A DNA stretch of 11,587 nucleotides, from positions 1 through 11,587 of the forward strand of contig JADGHD010000095.1 in the NCBI GenBank assembly GCA_019689615.1, read 5' to 3'. The translations under genes and the position numbers were made by a program. Source of the DNA: Frankia sp. Lineage in GTDB: Bacteria; Actinomycetota; Actinomycetes; Frankiales; Frankiaceae. Of this stretch, positions 1 through 6,120 are shown one piece after another; within the stretch, counting starts at the first letter, position 1; every line of letters starts with the position of its first letter. Under the pieces are notes generated by a model that was not told the DNA's origin, made no database searches, and worked only from the letters and a program-made list of their open reading frames with translations.

Positions 1-752
1 GGCGGGGCCGTCGCGGGCGGTGGCGGTGGTGGCGGTGTCGCGGCCGGCACCGGGTCCGGCGTGGTCGGCGGGAAGCCGAACTCGGTCGCGAGCTCGGCCC
101 ACTGGACGTCGCCGGCCGTCAGGCCGGCCGTCGTCTGCCGCTGCAGCTCCTGCGGTGGGAGGTTGGTGCTGCCGTCGAAGATGTGCCCGCAGGCGCTGGC
201 GGCGGTGGCGTAGCCGTCGAGGCCGACCTCGAACAGGTTGCGTGCGATCACGTCCGGCGCGTCGACCAGCGCCCTCGCCGCCGTGACCTGCTCGCCGAGG
301 CTCACGCAGGCCGGCTGCAGCGACAGGCCGTCCTGGGCGCTGATGTACGCGCGGATGGCGGCCGCGGTGGTGGCGATGCCCACCCGGGCGTCGAGCGTGC
401 TGTCGTACCAGGTCCGCAGCGCCGCCGGGTCGGGCTCGCCGGCCTCGAACGAGGCGCTGCTGCTGCCACTGTCCGCCGGCTCGGCCAGCGGGGGGCCGGT
501 GACCGTCGCCGCGGTCCCGCCGACAGCGATCACCAGGGCCCCGGCCACGGCGACCCGCTTCCACCACTCGGTCGGCTGCGGGTCGGGCGCTCCCCCGGAC
601 GGCCGGCGAGCCGGGCTGTCCGCCGGCGCGCGCGTCGGGGCGCTGGGGGAGGCGACATCGGCCAGGCCGGCGCGCGCGTGGTCGGCCGCGACGGGCCGGG
701 CTGGCCCGGCCGGCCTGTGCCCGGCCCGCGCGCTCGGCGAGGGTGCGGCCAT
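1..752 (-). CDS. Membrane-anchored protein of unknown function, paralog 1 (3' end outside window)
   Basis: The frame is open from an ATG at 752 to the left edge, giving 250 visible residues without a stop. An AAGGAGG ribosome site lies 7 nt upstream (complement of 760-766), which fixes the start. The N-terminal 60 residues are Ala/Pro/Arg-rich and look disordered and cytoplasmic. WWKR at 63-66 leads into one membrane segment at about 67-84. The outer domain (about 110-225) has WYDSTLD (115-121), SLQPAC (144-149), a second Cys in SACG (187-189) and AGDVQWAELAT (213-223), then a Pro-rich tail that continues off the window. The same motifs occur in the same order in the gene ending at 1001, so the two are tandem paralogs. 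The two conserved Cys might form a disulfide. I do not recognise the family. Function could be envelope-related, but nothing in the sequence shows it. Confidence 0.8.
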   Translation of the reverse strand, partial: MAAPSPSARAGHRPAGPARPVAADHARAGLADVASPSAPTRAPADSPARRPSGGAPDPQPTEWWKRVAVAGALVIAVGGTAATVTGPPLAEPADSGSSSASFEAGEPDPAALRTWYDSTLDARVGIATTAAAIRAYISAQDGLSLQPACVSLGEQVTAARALVDAPDVIARNLFEVGLDGYATAASACGHIFDGSTNLPPQELQRQTTAGLTAGDVQWAELATEFGFPPTTPDPVPAATPPPPPPPATAP

Positions 753-857
753 CCACCGTCCTCCTTCGACCGCCGGCCGCGGTTCGCGCACCCCGCGAGC
801 AGCGCCGCTCCCGTACCCGCCCGGGCGCGACGGCGAGCCTGGGCGCAAGGCTCCTGG

Positions 858-874
858 CGGGACGATAGCGCCGG
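858..874 (-). promoter_or_regulatory. Upstream block shared by the two paralogs, copy 1
   Basis: A 17-bp stretch matches positions 1924-1940 at 16 of 17 bases. On the minus strand it contains CTATCGTCCCG. A GATCT follows a few bases further on in both copies (881-885 here). It lies 105 bp upstream of paralog 1. It may be a promoter or operator core, or simply a remnant of the duplication. No fixed-spacing -35 partner is clear. Confidence 0.35.
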
Positions 875-1000
875 TTTCCGGATCTTCGGTGCGTACCGGT
901 CGACCACCATCAGCCGGGGTGGAAAGGATGAGGGTGGGTTGGTCGTCAGCGGTGCTGGTGATGTGCTGGCGGCGGGCCGGGTGCGCACGGGCGCCGGGCC

Positions 1001-1882
1001 TCAGGGGAGTCCGTCCGTTCCGCCGGTCGGCTCCGCGGCGGCGGTCGTGGTCGGCGTCTGCCCACCACCCAGGGACGGCAGGATGATCGTCGGTCCGCCG
1101 GGGCCCCGTGGGCTGCCGCTGGGCGTGGGCTCCGACGGCGAGGGCTGCGGGGTGACCTCGGGCGCCGGCGGACCGGTCCTGGTCGCGGTCGCCGGTGGGA
1201 TGGCCGGGTTGGCACGCGGCCGGCCCGTGGCGCTTGGCCGCACCGTGGTGGGGCTGGCCGACAGGGATTCGGTCGCCGGGGGTGAGGAGAGGGCCAGCGG
1301 CGAGGCGGTGGCCATGGGGCGCCCGACCCGGGTGGCCAGTTCGGCCCACTGCTCGTCCCCGGCCGACAGCCCCGCTCTGACCTGCTCCTGCAGCAGCTCC
1401 GGCGCGATCTGCGTGCCGTCGAAGAGGTTCCCACATGCGGTGACGCCGTTGCCGTAGCCGCCGAGCCCGGCGTCGAACAGGCTCTGGGTGGCGGTGTCCG
1501 GTCCGGACGGCAGGGCGCGGGCCTCGGTCAGCTGGTCGGCGAGCGTGTCGCAGGCCGGCTGCAGGGCCGCGCCGTCCTGGGTGGCGAGGTGGTGGCGGAT
1601 CGCCGCGACGCTGGTCGCGATCTGGGTGCGGATGTCCAGGGTGCTGTCGTACCAGCGGACGATCTCCTCGTCCGAGGTGACGGCGGAGGTGGTGGCCAGC
1701 AGGGAGTCGCTCGCGTTGGAGTCGCGCCTGGCACAGGTGGCCATCACGGCGGCGATGACGAGCAGTGCCACCCCGCCGACGGCGAGCCGTTTCCAGAGCC
1801 CGCTGACCTCCTGCACACCCTGTCCGGCCCGCCCACGTCGGCGGTGGCCACCGGACCGCCCGCCTCCCTGGCGTGCGGCCAT
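1001..1882 (-). CDS. Membrane-anchored protein of unknown function, paralog 2
   Basis: This is 293 aa from the ATG at 1882. I prefer this start to the ATG at 1906 because GGGAGG (complement of 1891-1896) sits 8 nt before it and because the sibling gene begins in the same way (MAA). A basic, Gly/Arg-rich cytoplasmic head of about 28 residues is followed by LWKR and one membrane segment (about 33-50). The outer domain carries WYDSTLD (77-83), LQPAC (107-111), TACG (148-151), LFDG (153-156) and AGDEQWAELAT (174-184). Residues from about 190 to the end form a long Pro/Thr/Ser-rich low-complexity tail. Across the outer domain roughly half the positions match paralog 1. The MATC at 47-50 is a poor lipobox (Thr before Cys), so a transmembrane anchor is more likely than lipidation. 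The family is not recognised. Confidence 0.82.
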   Translation of the reverse strand: MAARQGGGRSGGHRRRGRAGQGVQEVSGLWKRLAVGGVALLVIAAVMATCARRDSNASDSLLATTSAVTSDEEIVRWYDSTLDIRTQIATSVAAIRHHLATQDGAALQPACDTLADQLTEARALPSGPDTATQSLFDAGLGGYGNGVTACGNLFDGTQIAPELLQEQVRAGLSAGDEQWAELATRVGRPMATASPLALSSPPATESLSASPTTVRPSATGRPRANPAIPPATATRTGPPAPEVTPQPSPSEPTPSGSPRGPGGPTIILPSLGGGQTPTTTAAAEPTGGTDGLP

Positions 1883-1923
1883 TGACCAGTCCTCCCAAAC
1901 AGTCATCGCGCTGCGTGCTGGGC

Positions 1924-1940
1924 CGGGACGATATCGCCGG
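1924..1940 (-). promoter_or_regulatory. Upstream block shared by the two paralogs, copy 2
   Basis: The counterpart of 858-874 (16 of 17 bases identical), 41 bp upstream of the paralog 2 start. It includes the 8-bp palindrome CGATATCG, which copy 1 lacks by one base. GATCT follows at 1950-1954. The distance to the start codon differs between the copies, so the role is uncertain. Confidence 0.35.
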
Positions 1941-2264
1941 CATTCGCCTGATCTGTGGCGCGGTACACGCGTTTGCCCGGGCGGCAGTGCCGTCGGTCAA
2001 CCGTTGGCAAGCTCGGGGGTGGGCTGCGGTGGTCGGCGGTTGGGGCCGCCGGCCTGCCGGCCGGGAACGGGGTGCCGCGGGCAGGCGGCGCGCCGTCGCC
2101 GCTGGTCGCCGGCGTGGCCGGCGCGGGCGAGCGGTTCGGCTGCGTCCTGGGCAACTGACGGTGTGTCCTGGCGACCGGCGGTCGTCCGGTCGGCCGGCGC
2201 GTTGGCCGCTCCTGCCGTGTCCGGCCCGCGGCCGGCCAGTGCTGTCCGTCCTGGATGTGCGAGT

Positions 2265-2299
2265 CGAGAAGACGTGACGTTTCTCGTCTGTTGGACGAG
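2265..2299. promoter_or_regulatory. Two overlapping inverted repeats upstream of zur
   Basis: CGAGAA (2265-2270) pairs with TTCTCG (2281-2286) across 10 bp. CTCGTC (2283-2288) pairs with GACGAG (2294-2299) across 5 bp. The repeats share bases 2283-2286, so only one hairpin can form at a time. The right arm overlaps the proposed -35 of zur. This may be an operator for a regulator of zur. It does not resemble the TG..AAT.ATT..CA Zur box. Confidence 0.4.
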
Positions 2300-2319
2300 G
2301 CCTGTGGGACCCCAATGAT
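2291..2319 (+). promoter_or_regulatory. Candidate zur promoter
   Basis: TTGGAC (2291-2296) and AATGAT (2314-2319) are spaced by 17 bp. Transcription would begin close to the GTG at 2326. That would allow a leaderless zur transcript or a leader of about 120 nt ahead of the ATG at 2449. This is a motif match only. Confidence 0.35.
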
Positions 2320-2448
2320 GAGAGAGTGGATGGCGTGTCGACCGTGAAGGACAGCCGGGCAGGCCAAGTCGACGCCCCGGGTGAGTCGGCCAGTGCCCCA
2401 GGTGAGGAGCTGGGCGCGCCGGCCCGGCCACCGGCCAGGGGGCGGTCC

Positions 2449-2859
2449 ATGACGGGGCGCGGCACGGCGGTGCGGGCGACCCGGCAGGGGGACGCGGTCT
2501 CGGCGGCGCTTGCCGCGACCAACGCGTTCACCAGCGCCCAGGACCTGCACGCCCGGCTGCGCGCCGCCGGCCAGCCCGTCGGGCTGACCACCGTCTACCG
2601 GCACCTGCAGGTGCTCGCCGACCGCGGCGAGGTGGACGTGCTGCGCCTCGACGACGGCGAGACCGTCTACCGCCGGTGCGCCACCGGCACGCACCACCAC
2701 CACCTGGTCTGCCGGGAGTGCGGGCACACCGTCGAGGTCGCGGGCCCCGAGATCGAGCGCTGGACCGAGCAGGTCGCCAGCGCCGAGGGCTTCACCGACG
2801 TCGCCCACACCATGGAGATCTACGGCCGCTGCGCCAGCTGCACCGCCAGCGCCGGCTGA
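2449..2859 (+). CDS. zur: Zinc uptake regulator Zur (Fur family)
   Basis: A DNA-binding repressor that senses zinc and shuts off uptake genes. It is 136 aa, the usual length of actinobacterial Zur. An N-terminal winged helix (about 8-75) includes the recognition-helix segment VGLTTVYRHLQVLADRGEVD (44-63). C77 and the HHHH run (82-85) are metal-site candidates. C88 and C91 (LVCRECG) with C128 and C131 (GRCASC) form the structural zinc site, and H120 in VAHTMEIYG is a further ligand candidate. The ATG at 2449 has AGGGGG 7 nt upstream and matches family length. A GTG at 2326 would add 41 low-complexity residues and could serve a leaderless transcript, so the start is not certain. The Zur box at 5048-5062 marks the downstream importer as its likely target. 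Fur or Mur are less likely, given the sequence similarity to zinc-responsive members and that operator. Confidence 0.9.
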   Translation: MTGRGTAVRATRQGDAVSAALAATNAFTSAQDLHARLRAAGQPVGLTTVYRHLQVLADRGEVDVLRLDDGETVYRRCATGTHHHHLVCRECGHTVEVAGPEIERWTEQVASAEGFTDVAHTMEIYGRCASCTASAG

Positions 2860-2878
2860 CCCGCGCCGAGCAGGCCGT

Positions 2879-2895
2879 CGTGGCGGCCGGCCACG
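2879..2895 (+). terminator. Possible hairpin terminator after zur
   Basis: CGTGGC (2879-2884) pairs with GCCACG (2890-2895) across a 5-nt loop, starting 20 nt after the zur stop. There is no T-run, which is common for terminators in high-GC actinobacteria, so the call is weak. Confidence 0.35.
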
Positions 2896-3027
2896 CCGTC
2901 ACCGGACGGGCCGACGGGCGGCAGGCCGCGCCACCGGCCGCAGGCGCGGAAAAGTTGACGGATGGGCCGGGGCGCGCCGTCGGGATTGCCCCGGAACCGC
3001 CGGTGATGACCGTAGGCTCCCGGAGGT

Positions 3028-3387
3028 GTGAGCCCCGTCCTCGCCTCCTCCCGGGCCGGGAACCTCGTCCGCGGGATCCTGATCGTCGCGCTGATCGCGC
3101 TGGTCTTCCGCGAGATCTACCTGCTCTGGGTCTTCCACACGCCGGCGTGGACCTCACGCCCCAAGGAGATCCGTTACTGCGGGGAGTACTACGAGCGCCG
3201 GGACGACCCGCCGGACGTCAACACCGCCGAGGCCACCAGGCTCGCCGGCGGGCGGCTCAAGCAGATCATGCGCTCGCCCGTGCTGCGGCCCGTCGCCGCC
3301 TACCGGCCGGCCAGCGACTGCCCGCGCTTCATCTTCACCAAGGTCGGCGACGACCGGTTCGTCGTCTACACCTTCCCCGGCAAGTGA
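3028..3387 (+). CDS. Small single-pass membrane protein, unknown function
   Basis: This is 119 aa. A short N-terminus is followed by a membrane segment (about 14-36, rich in I/L/V/A with a charged FRE near the end). A soluble domain of about 80 residues comes next, beginning TPAWTSRPKEIRYCGEYYERR and ending RFVVYTFPGK. Two Cys (51 and 98) in the soluble part could pair if it is outside the cell. The start is the GTG at 3028, since the frame is closed by TAG and TGA just upstream. GGAGG lies only 1 nt before the GTG, which is too close for a normal ribosome site, so leaderless translation is possible. The frame ends against a strong terminator facing a convergent gene. I do not recognise the family. 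Coding reality is supported by a balanced protein composition unlike the shadow frames. Confidence 0.65.
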   Translation: MSPVLASSRAGNLVRGILIVALIALVFREIYLLWVFHTPAWTSRPKEIRYCGEYYERRDDPPDVNTAEATRLAGGRLKQIMRSPVLRPVAAYRPASDCPRFIFTKVGDDRFVVYTFPGK

Positions 3388-3399
3388 CGCGCCGCGCCG

Positions 3400-3422
3400 A
3401 CCGGCGGGGGCGGCCCGCCGGT
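3400..3422. terminator. Strong GC hairpin between convergent genes
   Basis: ACCGGCGGG (3400-3408) pairs perfectly with CCCGCCGGT (3414-3422) across the 5-nt loop GGCGG. It begins 12 nt after the stop at 3387 and lies 25 bp beyond the stop of the opposing gene at 3448. Its position suggests a bidirectional terminator. There is no T-tail. Confidence 0.7.
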
Positions 3423-3447
3423 AGCTGGCGCCGGGCCGCGGGTGGGC

Positions 3448-3795
3448 TCACGAGCTGCCAGCATCCCGCTCGCCGGACACGGTCGCGGCGGGCCGGGCCG
3501 ACGAGTCGATCGTGTAGACCCGGGCGTGGATGGACGTCCGCTGCTGCAGCGCCGCCCGGACGGCCCGGTGCAGCCCGTCCTCCAGGTAGAACTCGCCGTT
3601 CCACTGGACGACGTGCGGGAACAGGTCGCCGTAGAAGGTGGAGCTCTCGTCGAGCAGCAGGTCGAGCGCCAGCACCCGCTTGGTGGTCACCAGCTGGTCG
3701 AGCCGGACCTGACGCGGGGGGATCTGCGCCCAGTCCCGCTGCCGGAGCCCGTGGTCGGGATACGGGCGGCCGTCCCCGACCAGCTTGAAGATCAC
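3448..3795 (-). CDS. Small conserved-looking protein with ParB-like DG.HR motif
   Basis: This is 115 aa, soluble, with no signal peptide or membrane segment. The GTG start at 3795 has AGGAGG (complement of 3801-3806) 5 nt upstream. The N-terminus reads MIFKLVGDGRPYPDHGL, then DWAQIPPRQVRLDQLVTTKR (21-40), FYGDLFPHVVQWNG (54-67) and YLEDGLHRAVRAALQQRTSI (70-89) followed by HARVY. The DGLHR..RAA pattern, followed by a short strand, resembles the 'DG.HR..A' motif of ParB/sulfiredoxin-like folds. That is an inference from the motif; no partner gene supports a partition role. The last 15-20 residues are variable in character. The composition, ribosome site and convergent position all support a real gene. 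Function unknown. Confidence 0.75.
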   Translation of the reverse strand: MIFKLVGDGRPYPDHGLRQRDWAQIPPRQVRLDQLVTTKRVLALDLLLDESSTFYGDLFPHVVQWNGEFYLEDGLHRAVRAALQQRTSIHARVYTIDSSARPAATVSGERDAGSS

Positions 3796-4070
3796 CGTTG
3801 CCTCCTCGCCGTACCGTCCGGCGCGCGCCCCACGCTGGGGCCCAGGGCGACATCCCGCCGCCGGCCCGACGCCGGCACCACCCGGGCGCGCGACCAGACC
3901 ACCACCTCAGCCTAGAATGCTCAGCCCGCGTGGTGGCGCGCGCCAACCGCCCGATCGCCCGTTGCCGGGACATTGAGGTACTCCCCCATTCTTGACTGTC
4001 CGTAGTCATGTGCGGTCAAGCGCTACACCATCGGGTCACCTCGTCCACCCACTCTGCGGTCGCCAACCGC

Positions 4071-4099
4071 TTGACCCGTCGCCGCGAAGCAACTTAAGT
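4071..4099 (+). promoter_or_regulatory. Candidate promoter of the DUF2470-type gene
   Basis: TTGACC (4071-4076) is followed after exactly 17 bp by TTAAGT (4094-4099). The -10 match is modest. It coincides with the left half of the iron box, which is the arrangement expected for repression. Confidence 0.45.
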
Positions 4100-4112
4100 A
4101 AGCCTTACTTGA
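4094..4112 (+). promoter_or_regulatory. DtxR/IdeR-like iron box
   Basis: The 19-mer TTAAGTAAGCCTTACTTGA contains a perfect 7-1-7 palindrome (AAGTAAG, C, CTTACTT; 4096-4110). It resembles the DtxR/IdeR consensus TTAGGTTAGGCTAACCTAA at most positions. It overlaps the proposed -10, 16 bp before the start codon at 4129. This predicts repression by an iron-loaded DtxR-family regulator that is not in the window. Confidence 0.7.
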
Positions 4113-4128
4113 CGACGGGAGGACTGGG

Positions 4129-5004
4129 ATGGCGGGGCAGGAAGCGGAGAAGAGGGGCGAGACGACGGCGTCGGCCGAGCTCGCGGTCCGCGCGCGCACC
4201 GTCCTGGCTGGAGCCCGGCACGCGCTGCTGACGCTGCCAGGCGCGCGCGTGCGCGGGTGGGCTGGGCTGATCGACGACGGCGGCGAGCCGGTGCTGCTGG
4301 TGGCCGCCGGCAGCCCGCCGACCATGGCGGCCGCCCGGTCCCGCCGGTGCCGGATCGACGTGCCGGGTGCCGACGGCGAGCGGCTCGTCCTCGCCGGGCA
4401 GCTGCGGACGGTGCCGGGCGACGCCCAGCAGGTCGCCCAGAGGATCGCCGGGCCCGGCCTGACCGTGATGGTTCCGGACGAGGGCCGCGTCGACGATCTG
4501 GTGGCGCTCGCGCTCTCCGTCGACGACGTCCTGTTGTGCCTGCCCACGGCGGACGAGCCCGGGGCGCCGCGCCGCCCCGGGTGGGCACGCCGCCCCGGCC
4601 GTGCTGCCGGCGGCCGTGGCGGTGAGCCCCGCTGGCCGACGATGGCCCGTGGCCAGCGGGTGGACCTGGCGGCCTACGCGCTCGCCGAGCCCGACCTCAT
4701 CACCGCCTACGCACCGGACCTGATCGAGCACCTGAACACCGCGCACGCCGGCCAGCTGCGCCGGCTCGCCGCGCACGGCCGGCCGCGCAGCGGGCAACGG
4801 CCGCTCGCCGACCCGACGGACCCGGTGGCCGTGGCCGGGGTCGCGGTGAGTGCGCTCGACCGCACCGGGCTCACCCTCTGGGTGGTCGGCCCGGCCGGGG
4901 CCGACGAGCTGCGGGTCACCTTCCGCAACGAGCTCACCGAGCCCAGGTCGCTCGGCATGGAGATCCGACGGCTGCTCGCCGAGGACGCGCACCGCCCCGA
5001 CTAG
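4129..5004 (+). CDS. DUF2470 / HugZ-like FMN-binding split-barrel protein, probable iron/heme utilisation
   Basis: This is 291 aa, soluble. GGGAGGA (4117-4123) lies 5 nt before the ATG. Residues about 15-145 look like a pyridoxamine-phosphate-oxidase-type split barrel (ALLTLPGARVRGWAGLIDDG, then LLVAAGSPPTMAAARSRRCR). After a Pro/Arg/Gly-rich linker (about 146-170), residues about 180-287 match the DUF2470 pattern: LIEHLNTAHAGQLRRLA (with H201 and H206), VSALDRTGLTLWV, and ELRVTFRNEL followed by LGMEIRRLL. HugZ-type proteins with this layout bind or degrade heme to release iron. The iron box immediately upstream fits such a role. The gene lies between zur and the zinc importer but has its own control, and it ends 66 bp before the next start. 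Actual heme oxygenase activity is not shown; an electron-transfer or heme-binding role is possible. Confidence 0.8.
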   Translation: MAGQEAEKRGETTASAELAVRARTVLAGARHALLTLPGARVRGWAGLIDDGGEPVLLVAAGSPPTMAAARSRRCRIDVPGADGERLVLAGQLRTVPGDAQQVAQRIAGPGLTVMVPDEGRVDDLVALALSVDDVLLCLPTADEPGAPRRPGWARRPGRAAGGRGGEPRWPTMARGQRVDLAAYALAEPDLITAYAPDLIEHLNTAHAGQLRRLAAHGRPRSGQRPLADPTDPVAVAGVAVSALDRTGLTLWVVGPAGADELRVTFRNELTEPRSLGMEIRRLLAEDAHRPD

Positions 5005-5034
5005 CCTTGGCCTGACATAGCGGGCGCGGCGGGC

Positions 5035-5064
5035 TTGACATCCGAATTGGTAATCATTTTCATT
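5035..5064 (+). promoter_or_regulatory. Promoter of the zinc ABC importer, probably leaderless
   Basis: TTGACA (5035-5040) is a perfect -35. With a 17-18 bp spacer the -10 falls on TTTCAT/TTCATT (5058-5064). Transcription would then start at about 5070-5071, on the A of the ATG at 5071. No Shine-Dalgarno precedes that ATG, which agrees with a leaderless transcript. Confidence 0.55.
5048..5062 (+). promoter_or_regulatory. Zur box
   Basis: TGGTAATCATTTTCA fits the 7-1-7 pattern TG..AAT.ATT..CA typical of actinobacterial Zur operators. It occupies the spacer and -10 of the importer promoter, so bound Zur would block RNA polymerase. The AT-rich stretch stands out strongly from the GC-rich surroundings. 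A Zur-type gene lies 2.2 kb upstream. Confidence 0.85.
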
Positions 5065-5070
5065 AAGCCC

Positions 5071-6120
5071 ATGCGCTCGAGTCCTGGCCTCTGTTCCTGC
5101 CCGCCACCGCGCGCCGCGCGGCCGTCGTCGCACGGCACCATCCGTCGGCGGCGTGCTGCCCGCTGGCCGCTGGTCGCGCTCGGCCTCGCCGCGGCGCTCG
5201 CGCTGGCCGGCTGCGGCACCGACGACGGCGCCGCTGGCGGCGGGACCGACGGGGGCGGGCTGCTGGTCGTCGCCACCACGACCCAAGCCGGCGACTTCAG
5301 CCGGGTGGTCGGCGGCGACCTCGTCGAGGTCACCCAGCTGATCCCGGCGAACGTCGACCCGCACGACTACGAGCCGTCGCCGGCCGACCTGGATGCCCTG
5401 GCCGGGGCCGACGTGCTGGTCACCAACGGGGTCGGGCTGGAGTCCTGGCTCGAGGACGCGATCGAGGCGGCCGGGTTCGACGGCCGCCGGGTGGCGATGG
5501 CCGACGGCGTCGCGCTGCGCGCTGGCTTTGACCACGACCACGGCGAATCGGGCGAGGAGCACACCGAGGACGACGGCGAGGAGCACGACCCGCACATCTG
5601 GCAGGACCCGCGGAACGCCAAGATCATGGTCACCAACATCGAGCAGGCGTTCACCGCGGCGGACCCGCAGAACGCGGCCGCCTACCAGGCCAACCTGACC
5701 AGCTACCTCGGGCAGCTCGACGAGCTGGACAGCTACGTCGAGGGCCAGATCGCCACCATCCCCGAGGAACGGCGGCTGCTGGTCACCAACCACGACTCGT
5801 TCGGCTACTACTGCGACCGCTACGGCCTGACCTACGTCGGCTCGATCATCCCGAGCTTCGACACCTCGGCCGAGCTGTCCGGCGCGGCGATCGAGGAGAT
5901 CGTCAGCCGGATCCGCGAGACCGGGGCGCCGACGGTCTTCTCCGAGTCGTCGCTGCCGCCGAAGGTCGCCGAGACGATCGGCGCCGAGGCCGGGGTGCGG
6001 GTCATCGCCGGCGAGGACTCCCTGTACGCGGACACGCTCGGACCGGAGGGGTCCGCGGGCGAGACCTATCTCAAGGCCATGCGGCACAACACCGACGTGA
6101 TCGTGAGCGCGCTGCGATGA
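5071..6120 (+). CDS. znuA: Zinc ABC transporter solute-binding lipoprotein (ZnuA/TroA family)
   Basis: Captures zinc outside the membrane and delivers it to the permease. It is 349 aa from the ATG at 5071. An in-frame TTG at 5035 is the -35 element and not a start. An Arg-rich n-region (RRRRAAR, 25-31), a hydrophobic stretch and a lipobox ending ALAGC place the lipidated Cys at 48. The four metal ligands expected of cluster A-I proteins are visible: H98 (VDPHDYEPS), H175 (DPHIWQDP), H241 (TNHDSFGYY) and an acidic residue near D321 (SLYADTLG). A loop rich in His and acidic residues (154-175; His at 155, 157, 164, 172, 175) precedes the second ligand, a hallmark of zinc-type binders. The TGA overlaps the ATG of the ATPase gene. 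Manganese cannot be excluded from sequence alone, but the His loop and Zur box favour zinc. Confidence 0.92.
   Translation: MRSSPGLCSCPPPRAARPSSHGTIRRRRAARWPLVALGLAAALALAGCGTDDGAAGGGTDGGGLLVVATTTQAGDFSRVVGGDLVEVTQLIPANVDPHDYEPSPADLDALAGADVLVTNGVGLESWLEDAIEAAGFDGRRVAMADGVALRAGFDHDHGESGEEHTEDDGEEHDPHIWQDPRNAKIMVTNIEQAFTAADPQNAAAYQANLTSYLGQLDELDSYVEGQIATIPEERRLLVTNHDSFGYYCDRYGLTYVGSIIPSFDTSAELSGAAIEEIVSRIRETGAPTVFSESSLPPKVAETIGAEAGVRVIAGEDSLYADTLGPEGSAGETYLKAMRHNTDVIVSALR

Larger units (their letters stand above)
1883..2448. other. Divergent intergenic region between paralog 2 and zur
   Basis: About 565 bp without a convincing gene. The reading frames here are antisense or low-complexity shadows. 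It should hold the promoter of the minus-strand membrane gene near 1924-1954, and the zur promoter and inverted repeats at 2265-2325. The last 123 bp (2326-2448) are open in the zur frame and may encode an N-terminal extension if translation starts at the GTG at 2326. I see nothing specific in 1970-2260 beyond GC-rich sequence. Confidence 0.5.
3796..4128. other. Divergent intergenic region
   Basis: 333 bp between the minus-strand small gene and the DUF2470-type gene. The right end holds the candidate promoter and iron box (4071-4112). TTGAC (3992-3996) and GTCAA (4016-4020) form an inverted pair 19 bp apart, of unknown meaning. Local GC drops relative to the flanking genes, as expected of a regulatory region. 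No coding frame here is convincing. Confidence 0.5.

Noticed and set aside
183..1457. Plus-strand open frame of 424 codons at the left end
   Set aside because: It is opposite the two paralogs, which have ribosome sites, membrane segments and mutual homology. The plus-strand product is low-complexity.
1001..1882. Paralog 2 as a lipoprotein (Cys 50 after the hydrophobic segment)
   Set aside because: The residues before Cys are M-A-T, a poor lipobox, and paralog 1 has no Cys at that place.
2305..2325. Zur box upstream of zur (AATGATG segment)
   Set aside because: Only one half-site resembles the operator. The TG..AAT.ATT..CA symmetry is absent.
1903..2808. Minus-strand frame of 301 codons opposite zur
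   Set aside because: It overlaps the clear Fur-family gene and its promoter, and shows no domain features.
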